Below are positions 24,485 through 35,945 of a stretch of 64,000 nucleotides of DNA, piece after piece; the first letter of the stretch is position 1; each line of letters opens with the position of its first letter. The translations under genes were made by a program, and so were the position numbers. Under the pieces are notes generated by a model. The model had not been told where the DNA came from, made no database searches, and was given only the letters and a program-made list of their open reading frames with translations. Origin of the DNA: Liriodendron chinense (taxonomy: Eukaryota > Streptophyta > Magnoliopsida > Magnoliales > Magnoliaceae); contig ML058372.1 in the NCBI GenBank assembly GCA_003013855.2, positions 620,001 to 684,000 on the forward strand. The letters are read 5' to 3'.

Positions 24485-24844
24485 CCCTATACTCTCGTAG
24501 TTAACATGTTTTTATAGTTATAACTACGACATACTAACCTCTCCTACCCTAAACTTAATTAGTGTACCATTAAGGGGGAGAGATTGGTTTGTCAATTGCT
24601 GACAAAAAGGGGGAAAAAGATAAAGTCCCACCAAAATAATTTTTCTATTTTGAGTTGCAGGATTGACAGGTTATAGGGGAGTAATCAAGAGGAGCATAGC
24701 TTGTTACATGTCTTAGTGTATTTCGAGTTGTAATGTTTATTTTCTTTTGACATGTAATTTATTTGTGTTTTGGTTGTGTCATTGGTATGGACCATGACAC
24801 GGTCTTAAGTTAGGTTTTTGTCACACAATTGATAAAGGGAGAGT
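24485..24844 (+). promoter_or_regulatory. 3' interior of element C with multiple polypurine tracts
   Basis: Contains ATTAAGGGGGAGAGA (about 24571), GACAAAAAGGGGGAAAAAG (about 24601) and the terminal ATAAAGGGAGAGT abutting the 3' LTR at 24845. Multiplied PPT-like tracts before the 3' LTR are a described hallmark of Sireviruses. The last would prime plus-strand synthesis. Confidence 0.75.
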
Positions 24845-26146
24845 TGTTAGTGCACTTTTCTGTGGCATACTAGTGCACCTTATTTGTCAATCACGTGAGT
24901 CCATGTGTTGTAATGTCGGTTGAGCCTGGCAAGCTGAAGACCGAAAATTCAAGTGGACAAGAAGCATCAAAGGAGAATAACAGGTAAATGAGATGTCTTG
25001 GTGACTTTAACCCTTTGGACCAAAATACCCAAAACCTCTTAGATGACTTGGACCAATTAGGAATACCCTTAGTCATTTTTATCAGCCTTAGATAACATAG
25101 AAAAACATGATAAGTTAGGCTAATTAAAGAGGTGGAAGCTACTGTAAACAAATCTGCCCAAACAATAGTTTTCGATTGATCTTCGATCAATCGGACATAG
25201 GTTCTAATAGGACTTCGATCAATCAGATAGTTGTTCCGATCAATCAGAATTTGTTCCAGAGGATTTGAAAAATTCATTGGATAGATTTTCGATCAATCGG
25301 ACAGTGCTGCCAATCAATCGGATGTGGTCCTTCTGATCAATCGGACCATGTTCTGATCAATCAAAATTTATTCCAGAGAATTCTCTGGACAGATTTCTGA
25401 TCAATCGGACAGGACTCTGATCAATCGGAAGTGACCTCCGATCAATCGGTCCTTTTTGCGATTAATCGGAGATACGTAAATTTGCCCATTTTTTTACTGT
25501 TGGAAGAAAATCTATAAAAGGAGGGGGATTCGTTTTTGGGCTTAAGAGAGGGATTTTGAGGAGATAGAAGTCATCATTGTTAAAGATCATTAAGAGCTTT
25601 ATTCCTAACCCTAGCAAGTCATCTTCCTTATAATTCATCACAAGAATAGAGGATTCCAAGCTCATGAGAAGATACACTTGTCCCTCTTTTAATCTCTAGA
25701 GTTTGGATTGATCTTGATAGTGATATTTCTATCCAAAACTCTATGATGAGATCTTTGTCGGTTAGATTTCTACAATCCGAAGATTGCACACCCAAGTGCA
25801 GGTAGCGAAGTAGTAAAATACTCGGTAAGACCGAGGTCGATCCACAGGGATTGGGGTTAAGAACACTTAGATGAATTAGTTTAGGTGAGTGAGATGAAAT
25901 CTGGTTTATCCACGAGAGTGGAGCAAGTTGTGTGTGGTGAAAGACAAAAATAGAAAAGGGGCTAAGGCATCAGGGATCCACCTTTGATTCATTCACAAGA
26001 TTTGATTCATTGGTCCAACTATAACTCAACTGGAATTGAATAAAGATTCATTCCAATCGGAAGATGAAACAGTTAAACCATTTGCATATTTCATAAAAGA
26101 TGGTGATCTGAACCGATTGATTTAACCATGAAGCACTCGTTAGTTG

Positions 26147-26566
26147 ATCGCAGGGAATTCCAAGCATCCACTGTGCCCGGAGTCGACAATGGATCAAGGA
26201 ATTGTACAGATCAACAACTTTGCCAACAAGTCAACCGATAAGATCACAATTCATACGATCAAATGCATACTTACAAGACAGGAGGCTTTGATTGACCGAT
26301 CCAACCGTTAAGATCTCGTCTATCGATCGCAGGGAATCCAAAGCATCCAATGTGCCCGGAGTCTACAATGGATCAAGGGATTTTATAGATCGATGACTTT
26401 ACCGGCACTAGCTCGATGACCATAGGGAATCCAAAGCATCCAACGTGCCCGGAGTCGACAATGGATCAAGGGACTTTATCGATCATGAACTAGCTAATTG
26501 GTGTGCAAGGGATCCCAAGCATCCAACGTGCCCGGAGTCGACGATGGATCAAGGGGCTTGCACAAC
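26147..26566. repeat. Four imperfect CATCCAACGTGCCCGGAGTC repeats
   Basis: Units at about 26149, 26326, 26421 and 26506 each read GGGAATCCAAAGCATCC, then GTGCCCGGAGTCGAC, then AATGGATCAAGG with small differences. They lie downstream of the promoter of the giant LTR, in its R-U5 part. Confidence 0.8.
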
Positions 26567-27144
26567 AATAGCGTCTGCCGAGGTGGATAACCGAATCAAT
26601 CAACCAAAGAGAACTCCAACATTTACACCACACAATGTTGAACCAAAAGAACCAAAGCTTACAAATTTCTTCAAAGGCTTCACCCTTAGCCTTAGCTAGA
26701 GGTTTAGCCAACCATGCTACAATGGAAGACTAAATCTCTCTACAAAAGAGAAAATTCTACACTACTCTATACTACAAAAGAAAGGAAGAAAACTAAAGAA
26801 GAGAAGAGAGGAGTTGTAGAGAATGGGATGAGATGAGATGAGATGGGAGGCCTCCTTTTATAGACTTTTGAGAGGCTCCCAAGCCTCCTCCCAATCCTAG
26901 GTGGCACTCCAAACCCAAAGCAGATTTTTATTTAGGTTCGGGCTTGGAGTTAGGCTTGGAGTGCCCAAAGTAAGCTTTTCTTTTAGGTTCGGGCTTGGAG
27001 TTAGGCTTGGATGGACATGTGGCAAGAAAAGTACTCCAAGCCTAGGTGGCACTCCAAACCCAAAGCAGATTTTTTTGGAGGTTTGGGAATGGAGTGAGGC
27101 TTGGATGATGAGGTGGCATGATAGCCTTACACAAGTGTTGGGAA

Positions 27145-27147
<3 letters not shown>

Positions 27148-27202
<55 letters not shown>
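27148..27202. repeat. (GA)27 microsatellite
   Basis: Uninterrupted GA dinucleotide array inside U3 of the giant solo LTR. Confidence 0.95.
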
Positions 27203-27204
<2 letters not shown>

Positions 27205-27219
27205 CTCTCTTGCTTCATG

Positions 27220-28780
27220 TGATGGAGCTTCTCCAGTTGCTGGCATTGATGGTGCAGCCCACCTTGCTGGATGGATGATGGTTTGGACGGTGGTGGATCT
27301 GCTGCACGTGTGAACTGTGGGGTCCACTGGATGATGGACGCTGTTGGATGATCTGGATGTTGTTTGCTGTACTTGTGAAGGTGGGGACTTCTCTGCTGGA
27401 CGGTAGATTACATGCTGATCCATCAGCACGTTTGATGGATGGACGGCTGTGCTGATGAACAGTGAAGATGCCCCTGCCTGTTGGATGGTTTGCTTCTGAT
27501 GGTCACCTGAAGCACAGCCTTGCTTGTGTAGACGGTGGAGATGAAATCTCCATCAGCTTGACGTTGTTGTACTTCTAACAGGTGGGGTCCTTGGACGGTT
27601 GAGATGGTTGCTCCACATGCAAAATCTGGTGGACAGTCCACCTTGTTGGATGATTATGATGGACTGACGTGCTGCTGGCACGTGCTACTGAAGGTGGTCC
27701 ACCTGATGGACAGACGCTGCCTCTGCTGGATGCAAGTGTGGGCTGGAAGTAGTGAAGAGGATGGATGATGTTGCAGGGAGTGGACGGTCCAGATGCTGAA
27801 CGTTGAAATGGGGCTCATTTTTCTTGTGATGGATGGCTGATGGATGCACAACCCTTGTTGGACGTGGAGTTGACTACACGTGCAAGGTGGGTCCACTTGC
27901 TGACAGATGATGGAGCTTGTAGGTGGGTGGTATGATGGATGGATGGCTGATCATCTTTTTCTTCTTGTAGGTTGCAAGTGTTGATGGAGGCTGATGATTG
28001 GTGTGCTAGCCATTGATTGGATGGCCTGGATGCAGCAGTTCGTTGGTGATGAATCGTCCACCATATGCTGGACGGTTGGTTGATGTGCTGTCCATCCTTG
28101 CCGGACGATCAGAGTCAGTTGGACGCTGATGGGTCCACCTTTTGATGAAGATGGACGGCTGGAGATGATGCTGCATCAGGGACGTTGGAGCTGGTCTGCA
28201 CGTGCGACAGGTGGGGTCCTTTTTTGCTTGGACGGTGGAGATTGCAGCACTGCTGGAGGCCATCTGCTGCACGTGTTGTAGCTGGAAGGTGGAATGGACT
28301 GCTGAAGGCAGCTGCTCGTGTGATTGCTGATGGTAGCTCCACACTGCACACATGCTGTCCATTGCAGATGGACGGTTGATGATGATGATGATGGATGACT
28401 GGTGTCCAGCAGGTGGATGGACGACTGAGATGTGGTCCACCATCTGTTGTAGCTGGTGGACGTGATGAACGGTTGATGGATGATGATCAGATGGAGAAAT
28501 GGACGCCTGGAGTCCTCCTGGATGGGCGGTGGAATCAACACATTGGTGGGGCCCACTGGACGGTTTGGATGAAGGTGGAATATTTGAATGGTGGATGCAA
28601 TCATGTTGGTCCTGGGCTGCTGAGATTGCCTACCGTGTGATGATCCTGGCCATTGATGCGGTGGATGTCTTGGTGGATGATGAAGTTCATCTTGCTTGCT
28701 GTGGGGTCCACCATAGATGGATAGTTGATATGTTTGCCATGAAGGATTGAAGATGTCCCCACTTGTTGCACGGTTGGTTC
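27220..28780. repeat. 1.6-kb GATGG/GTGGTCC quasi-repetitive tract
   Basis: Endless variants of TGGACGGT, GATGGATG, GTGGGGTCCAC and TGCACGTG without fixed period. GC-richer than its surroundings. Long open frames occur on both strands and in several frames, as expected from a compositionally biased repeat and not from coding. Part of the U3 of the giant LTR. Confidence 0.7.
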
Positions 28781-30336
28781 CAACTATAGACATCCAATCT
28801 TGACCGTTCAAACTCGTGTGATCTCCAAATCACTACCATCAAACATGCACGTCCCGGACTTCCAATGAGTGGTTGTGGTGCGGTCCACCATAGAATATGA
28901 TCCATCATTTGATCTTTACGACCCGATTTTCTTCATGATCACCACATATTTTATCTTGATCACTTTAGGGCCTTTAATCGCCCTGATTGGCTCAGATCTT
29001 GTCCAACCTCTCCTGATCACCTGAAGACAGAAAATTCACCTAATGAGAGATAATTAACCGAAAAAACAATGATAATGCCCTTAACAACCAGGGTTAATTA
29101 TACAATATTAGGTACTTATCATAGACTCTTTAGGCAACCCATTTCTATTAGTTATAGAGATCTCAAACCTACCTCCTAGCACCTTGGGCATCTCCGTTGG
29201 AGCATCATATGTAAGGTGGCTGATCTTGAAGCTGGAACATTGATGACGCAATGACATCAAAGATCGGGGGAGCACAAGGGGAGCTGATTGAAGAACGGGA
29301 GAGTGGAGATAAGCAACCCAAAGTGGCGCAACAAAGGGGCTCAATCCGACAAGTAAGTTGTCATTTGTAAGAGTTCGGTTCCACTCTATTCCCAGTGGAA
29401 ATTGAATGTAGAGTTTGTCTTCAAACTTGATAAGTTCAGTTGTAGAACCTAGACCTGTTTGTAGGGTCCAATTGAGTCTCCAAGTGGAGAGTCTTTGGCG
29501 GGAGTGAACGCTAAGTTCAGTTGTAGGACATTGGCTAGGTTGTAGAGTTTAAAACCATTGAGGTTTGGTTGTAGGACCTTGACTCATGAGTGGAGTCTAA
29601 ATTGATGTTCAATTACAGGGCCTTGGTTTGAGTAAGCCTAAACAAGTCTCTAAAGGGGAGCCACTAACACAGGTATAAACGTGTAGGTTGGGAGGAACCT
29701 ATAAACTCCCCGCTTGGGTGGATCTGAGTTAAAATACCTTGGTTGAGAGGAACCATATTTAAACTCCCTAATGACTGCCGGTGTACTCAAAGGGTTTGAG
29801 TACTTGAACCGGGAGTGGAGTCGATCCAAAATCGAACCATTATACATCGTTGTGTTTGTGATTGTATTTAAGGACATTTCTCATTATGCATTGTGTTTAA
29901 TTGTTTAATTATGAATGCTTAATTTGAATGTATGCTAGGCTCTTAATAGGCAAATCCACACACACATGATGTACTTTCACTTCTTGAGTAGACTTGAGCT
30001 TATATGATCCACTCTCATATAGTCTACTTAAGTGCATAGATTATGAGCTTGATTAGTATAATCATTTGATAATCTATGCTTGCTTAGACTAAGTTATTAA
30101 TTGCTTTAATCATATGCTAGTCTTGTGATTGGACCCACTTAGGCTTGGAAGCCAAGTATTCTTGCTTACTTGGTTTAATTTGTTAAATTGTGTAAGTAAG
30201 TAAAAATAATTTCAAAAGGTCCTAATCACCCCCTTAGGACTTGGTTATAATTCTAATTGCTCCAAGCTTTTGCACGTGCAAGCACCTTTACAACTGTGTT
30301 GATCCAAAAGGTGTAATTTCAATATCATGGTGGGGC

Positions 30337-30465
30337 TTACAGAACTTTGCTACGTCAACACGGTACCCATGGAGGTGTGTGTTCTATACTGTGAAATAAG
30401 AGTCCACCTAAACCGGTGCTAGGATTAGGTGTTAATCTAATAACACGTTAGTGGGGTTGCCCTGA
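30337..30465. other. Spacer between foldback repeats
   Basis: No gene or recognised repeat. Connects foldback M3 to M4. Confidence 0.4.
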
Positions 30466-31015
30466 CTGTGGGGCTCACCTTGATTCTGTATATTTACGCT
30501 GTCCATTAGTTTCTAAAGCTCATTTTAAGCCATGGTTCAGAAAATGAAGCAGATTCAAATCTCAAGTGGACCACATCATAGGAAAAAGTGGTCAATAAAC
30601 ACCCACCATTAAAAAGCTTCCTAGGCCCATTGTAATGTTTATTTTCCATCCAAACTGCCAATAAGGTCACATAGATCTGGATGAAGGGCACGTAGACTTA
30701 GATGAAGGGAAAAGACAAATATCAACTTGATCCAAAACTTTCGTGCCCTTAAGAAGTTTTTAATTGTGGGCATTTAATTACCTCTTTTCTTGTGTCGTGG
30801 TCCACCGAGATTTTGATCTGCCTCATTTTTGGACTCATGCTCTAAAATAAGCTGGCTAAATTGGCAAAATGGTGGGACGATGTGGATTTCATGCATAATC
30901 AAGGTGGTGTGGTCCAAATGAGATTCACATCTCTTTTTGGCTCATGCCCCAAAATAAGCTAGCAAAATGGTAGGACTGTTGATTTCACAAATACATCAAG
31001 GTGGGACACCTTAAT
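30466..31015. mobile_element. Foldback repeats M4 (about 30466-30900) and a partial copy (30901-31015)
   Basis: M4 starts GTGGGGCTCACCTTGATTCT and has CTCAAGTGGACCACATCATA mirrored by TCGTGGTCCACCGAG, ending near CAAGGTGGTGTGG. A second right arm follows (ATGAGATTCACATCTC to ATCAAGGTGGGACACC), giving a tandem partial copy. Non-coding. Confidence 0.65.
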
Positions 31016-31709
31016 TTTTTAGCATGGTTGGAGTCGAATATTTAGCCCGCACTCAACATTGAATGTTGATTGTAGCTTATAGTGTGTTCTGTAAACACTA
31101 TATGTAGACCATTTGATTGGATAGTCTCTTCAACCTGGGGAAATATTGGTAGCATCCCACATGCAATGTGGGTCCCACCTATGAGATCATGGTTAGAATG
31201 GGCCACATGTTCAAAGTCCTGTGTCTTAGGGACCTATATTGAGTGACATTCTTTTGCTTCAATGCACCAGGGAAAAATAATAAAATGATAAATGGAATGG
31301 GCATAGGTATGAGAAATTTGGTGGCATGTCACTAGCAAGTTTCATATCATAATATATGAAGGATATAAAGTGAGACAACAGGGGAAAATAAGACAGTTTG
31401 CCAATTTTCACACATTTGTAGATTGTATTTACCAAATATGTTTTTGTAAAAAAAAAAAAGCGTTTATTTTATATATCATGACTTTTTTTTAGACAAATCA
31501 CTAAACAATTTTTTTTAGTACTTATAATTACTAAAATTCAGTACTTCAATATTTCAGAACTTAATTTGATTTTCAGCCTTATTTTTTAGTTTACCAAATG
31601 ACACCTAAGTGGAAATCTCAAATTTATAAGATGATATTTATCTCAAATCTTGTCATAAAGAATTTGACTATGCAAAGGTGTAATGATTACTATATGTAAC
31701 TCTGGCATT
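31016..31709. other. AT-rich intergenic DNA, nothing recognised
   Basis: No coding sequence, structured RNA or repeat family recognised. Contains an A-run at about 31447-31458. Confidence 0.5.
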
Positions 31710-31719
31710 AAAATATAAT

Positions 31720-32094
31720 GAAGAATGCTCACTTGCATACCAGTTCTCATGAGAACTCATAAGCACTTTTTGAGAACTCATCACACGTGATGTGAGCCTA
31801 AAATTTGAACCGTCCACATGATGCAGCACCCCAAAAAACCCCAGGGCTCAACTTTTACCCTAATCCATAACTTTTTTGAGCAGTAGCGTAGAGAGAGCAA
31901 ATTAACGGAGAAAATTGTTTCCTTTTTCCATGGCCCACCAAAGTTCTGGATCAGAGTAAAAGTTGGGACTTGGGATTTTTTTAAGGTGTTATATCAGGTA
32001 GATGGCTCAGATTTTGGGCTCACATTATGTGTGATGAATTCTCAAAAAATGCTTAATTGTTCTTGTAAAAACTGTGCACAAGTGAGCATTCCTC
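31720..32094. mobile_element. Foldback MITE, 375 bp, with about 10-bp target duplication
   Basis: The termini GAAGAATGCTCACTTG and, inverted, GAGGAATGCTCACTTG begin inverted arms of over 100 bp (TTTTTGAGAACTCATCACAC pairs with TGTGTGATGAATTCTCAAAA). AAAATATAAT flanks both ends (31710-31719 and 32095-32104). A 9-10-bp duplication points to mobilisation by a Mutator-like transposase. It encodes no protein. Confidence 0.82.
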
Positions 32095-32104
32095 AAAATA
32101 TAAT

Positions 32105-33095
32105 ATAGTGAAATGTGAAATATTTCATCCTGGGGAAAGTGTTTAATTTTTCTTTCTTTCCTTTCTTTTCCTCCTATTAAACACGCCTTAAAGGGAAAAT
32201 GCATCGTTTTATTGAGGTTTGCTGGAATACATCTGATATATGTAATGTGAAACACCTTATCATTGAGACTTTATCTATTGAAATTATTTTCAATGACTTT
32301 GCGCATTTAAGTCATAAAGAGTATATAAACCCTAATCTATCTGCACATTCTTTCCTTTCCTACCCTTACACCATCTCCATTCAACCATTTGGAGAAAAAT
32401 AAAGGCATAAATAAATGAGAAAAATAAAGGCATATGCTAAAAGGTAAGTTTTTTTTTTCTTTTCTGTTTTCATTGTGTGAAGACAATAATCAATCTTTAT
32501 TGTATTTTTTTATCATTGGTCTTAGAGTGTGATTTATTAATTTCATAACCTATCATGGTTTGACATTTTAAATCATTTTGTGAGGAGAATATTGTATTTT
32601 TATGATGGTTTTCCATTTCCATTTCAAAAAGAAAAATTTTGTTAACTTTTTTAATTTTTATTTTCTCATCCCCGTAAAAGACGAAACAAGGACAAGTTGA
32701 GAACATGATAAATTTTAAGGAGATCCCGTTATTGTGTGTCGTGATTTAGATAATCTATTATTAGGGTTGGCAATTAGTATTAGTTCACTTGATTACCTCG
32801 CATATCTAACCCAAGAAAGTTGGATACAAATATATATGGGAGTGTTACCCAATTCAAAAAACATAAAAAAAACTAATAATCTGATAATCTAACTTCTAAG
32901 CAAGTATATTACGGATATTACCATATTTGTCCAGTTACCCAATTACTTAAGGGCATTACATAATTTAGCTAAATGATAATATTTTAACAAATATTAAATA
33001 CTAATATATGATGTATTAAATTCTATTAGTGTTAACCATGTAAATACCCCACCTAAAATGAGAGAGACTACTTTACAAGAATCAAGTCAAGCTTT
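32105..33095. other. AT-rich intergenic DNA
   Basis: No gene recognised. Short frames (32199-32402, 32497-32706) lack any family signature. Ends at the GCTTT target duplication (33091-33095) of the next solo LTR. Confidence 0.5.
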
Positions 33096-35126
33096 TGTTA
33101 GTGCAATTTTCTATGGCATACTAGTGCACCTTGTTTGTCAATCACTTGGGTTAGTGAGTCTAGTGTCAGTTGAGCTTAATGAAAACGAAGACCAAAGACT
33201 CAAGACAGACCAGCTACATCAAGAATGAAGAAACAGGTAAAAGGATGCCTTGGTGTGCTTTGCCTTAAAGCTACTAAAAACCATAACCTCTTAGATGACT
33301 TGGACCAACTGAGTATACCCTTAGTCATCATCATTAGTCTTAGAACTCTATGAAAAATATGATAAATTAGACTAATTTAAGAGATGGAAGCTGATGTAAA
33401 CAAAACAGCTAAAACAACAGTTTCCGATAGGACTCTGATCAATCGGACATGAGTTCCAATTGGACTCCGATCAATCGGATAGAAGTCTCGATCAATCAGA
33501 ATTTGTTCCAGCAAGTTTGAAATCCACTGGACAAGTTTCTGATCAATCGGACAGACTTTCGATCCATCGGAAGGGGTCAGTACGATCAATCACACCATGA
33601 TTTCAATCAATCGGAATATCTTCCAGAAAATTTTTTGGACAGATTTTCGATCAATTGGACATGTCTCCGATCAATCGGACAGGTCTCCGATCAATCAGAC
33701 ATTTTTTCAATCAATCGGAGATATGCGAATCTGCCTATTTTTTTACCATTGGAAGAAAACCTATTTAAAGAGGGGATTCATTTTTGAGCTAAGAGAGGGG
33801 ATTTTGAGGAGATAGAAGCCACCATTGTTGAAGATCATTAAGAGCTCTATTCTTAACCCAAACAAGTGATCTTTCTTGTGATTCATCACAAGTATGGAGC
33901 ATTCAAAACTCAAGAAGAAGACGTACTTGTCTCCCTTTTGATCTCTAGAGATTGGATTGATCTTGATAGTCATATTCCTATCCAGTACTCTATGATGAGA
34001 TCTTTGTAGGTGAGACTCTCTAGGCAACCCATTCCTATAAGTTGTAAAAATCTCAAAGGCATCATTTGCAAGGTGGTTGATCAAGTGTAGCTGAGGCATT
34101 GGTGACGCAGTAGCAACATGATTGGGGGAGTAAGGGAAGCTGATTAAAGCATGGGAGAGCGGAGATCAAGGAACCCGAACGGCACTGAACAAGGGGCTCA
34201 TCCGACAATTAAGGTTGTCTTTGTAGAGAGTCTTTCCACTCAATTCCTTGTGGGAGTTAAGTGTAGAGTTTGTTTGACAAACTCGAATTAGGGTCGTTTA
34301 CCAATCCTTGGCTTATTAGTTGAGCATAAAACTCTAGGGACGTTGGTCGTTCCTTGATGTGTTTGTCGGCCTAAAGACTAAGGGCTGTTTGACGCTCCTT
34401 GGCTCGTTTGCCAAGCCTAAACAAAGTCTCCAAGGGGGAGCCTCCGACACGGGAGTAAACGTGCGTTGTCTTTGAGTAGGACTTGAGGTGACCTTGAGTA
34501 GGTCTCATAGGTTGGGAGGAACCTGTAAACTCCTCGGTTGGGTGGAGCCAATTTAAAATACCTTGGTTGGGAGGAACTAGATTTAAACTCCCTAATGAAT
34601 GCCGGTGCTTAAAGGGGTTGAGTACTTGAACCGGGAGTGGAGTAGGCAAGCAGTCGAACCACTATACATACTTGTGTTTGTTATTGTATTGAGCACATTG
34701 TTATCTTAGCATTGTATGTTTAATTGTTAATTATGAGTGCTTGATAGGAATGTATGCTAGGCACTAGATAGGCACATCCACACACAAGATGTACTTTCAC
34801 TTAGTTGTGTAGACTTGAGCTTAATTGATCCATCCTTTATAGTCTACTTAGGTTGCATAGATTAAGGGCTTGATTTGTTTAATCATTTGAGTATCTATGC
34901 ATGCTTAGACTAGGTTGCTTATTGCTTACAATATGCTAGTCGTGTGATTGGACCCACTTAGGCTTGGAAGCCGAAGTATTCTTGCTTAGTTTAATTTGTT
35001 AAAACTGTTTAGTAGGCGAAAATAATTTCAAAAGGTCCTAATCCCCCCCATAGGACTTAGCCATAATACTAGTTGCTCTCAAATCTTCTGCACGCATGCG
35101 CCTTTACTCCAAAAGGTGTAATTTCA
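33096..35126 (+). mobile_element. Solo LTR, Copia family 1, copy E (2,031 bp)
   Basis: TGTTAGTGCAATTTTC to GTGTAATTTCA with a perfect GCTTT duplication (33091-33095 and 35127-35131). U3 array of CGATCAATCGG repeats at about 33418-33722, then CTATTTAAAGAGGGG as the likely core promoter. No internal sequence. Short open frames inside are not genes. Confidence 0.92.
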
Positions 35127-35183
35127 GCTTTAAAATTAGGCTTTTAATCAACTCGGAGAAGCATTGTAAACCTGAACGAATCT

Positions 35184-35939
35184 TGTTCACAACCCCAAGC
35201 GTAGGGTTGTGATATGTATTAATAAACCTGGTAAGACCAAGATCGTCTTTAGGGATTGTGGTAACAACTCTAAACACTAGTAACTAGAACTACTTTTGAA
35301 TTGAAGTTGGACTTAGATTAAAGAGATGCAATTCAGAAACATTAACTAATAATTATAAATTAAGAAAAATCAGAAATTAAAACATTAGGGATTCCAAGGA
35401 TCCACTTATAATTATCTATAATACTAAACTCATCAATTTAAGCTGATAATTCAACTAGAATTAGAGTCCCATCCTATCCAATCAGATGATAGAATAGGTT
35501 AAGGCATATTTCACAAACCAATATAAGATTTTGAACTTCAATAGATTAGTTCTTCTTCAAAAAAATCTAAGAATTTGAACTAATAGAGAACTTGAAGTAT
35601 TCACAATATCCGAAAATCACAATGAATCTAGGGTTTTTATCAATCAAACTTCATGAAACCACGCCGATCAATCTCAAAAACTCACAAGCATCCCATATAA
35701 CCTTAATCATTAGAGATCTTTAGAATTCTTTAAAACTATTGACTTTATTCAAACTAATTAATGAAAATTCAACATTAAAACCTTAAGTGCTTGAATCAAT
35801 GAGTTTAAGCATCATAAACAACTACAAGCTTCCCTTCTTAGCTAAACACAGACATGATTAAACTAATATCTCAAAAAACAGAAAATAAAACTAAGAAACT
35901 ATGAAAAATCAAAGAAAACTCGATGTAGAACTCTCCAAC
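35184..35939 (-). mobile_element. Truncated Athila-type LTR fragment (reverse)
   Basis: Starts TGTTCACAACCCCAAGCG, the complement of an Athila-type LTR 3' end, and contains the diverged GGTCTTACC and GTGGATCCTTGGAATCCCTA blocks on the minus strand. It stops at 35939, where a plus-strand Athila LTR begins head to head, before reaching the U3 array. Probably the site into which the Athila element inserted. Confidence 0.65.
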
Positions 35940-35945
35940 TGTTGA

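Larger units (their letters stand above)
25768..29121 (-). mobile_element. Giant solo LTR (3,354 bp, reverse), Athila/Tat-like, nested in the 3' LTR of element C
   Basis: The minus strand begins TGATAAGTACCTAATATTG at 29121 and ends with a conserved GGTCTTACCGAG block and GTGTGCAATCTTCGG near 25768. The flanks TAGAT (25763-25767) and TAGAC (29122-29126) form a 4-of-5 target duplication, and the host LTR resumes exactly. One TATA box (CTATAAAAGGAGG, minus, near 26862) divides it into about 2.25 kb of U3 and 1.1 kb of R-U5, consistent with one very long LTR rather than an element with an interior. It contains four GTGCCCGGAGTCGAC repeats, a (GA)n tract and a 1.6-kb GATGG-biased region. All open frames inside (27127-28908) are composition artefacts. 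Confidence 0.75.
16832..30321 (+). mobile_element. Gag-only Copia (Sirevirus-like) LTR retrotransposon, element C, with three nested insertions
   Basis: Two family 1 LTRs in direct orientation bracket a PBS, a gag relic and a polypurine tract. The target duplication ATATC (16827-16831 and 30322-30326) is perfect. After removal of nested insertions the LTRs are about 2.12 kb each and the interior about 2.0 kb, far too short for pol, and no protease, integrase, RT or RNase H remnant is present. This matches the TR-GAG class (terminal repeats plus gag, no pol), presumably mobilised in trans if it was ever active. The Sirevirus affinity rests on the gag type, an initiator-tRNA-Met PBS, and extra AAGGGGGAGA and GACAAAAAGGGGG tracts upstream of the 3' LTR. 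The LTRs differ at roughly a dozen places in their first 165 bases, so the insertion is old. Confidence 0.85.
24845..30321 (+). repeat. 3' LTR of element C (24845-25767 plus 29127-30321)
   Basis: TGTTAGTGCACTTTTC to GTGTAATTTCA, interrupted by a 3.35-kb solo LTR (25768-29121). Joined length is about 2,118 bp against 2,121 bp for the 5' LTR. U3 array of CGATCAATCGG repeats at about 25168-25475, TATA box (CTATAAAAGGAGG) near 25511. Confidence 0.88.
16424..30336. mobile_element. Foldback repeat M3, split by the gag-bearing Copia element
   Basis: Left part 16424-16831 begins GGCCCACCTTGATGTATGTG and runs to the right arm ending ATGGTGTGGATGTAACAAAT. The final ATGGTGGGGC follows the 3' target duplication at 30327-30336. 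Closing the insertion regenerates a contiguous M2-like end, which independently confirms the 16832-30321 element boundaries. Confidence 0.75.

Noticed and set aside
27127..28908. Long open frames on both strands
   Set aside because: They overlap in several frames across a GATGG-biased tract; residue composition (His, Ser, Thr, Pro or Met, Asp) only mirrors the repeat.
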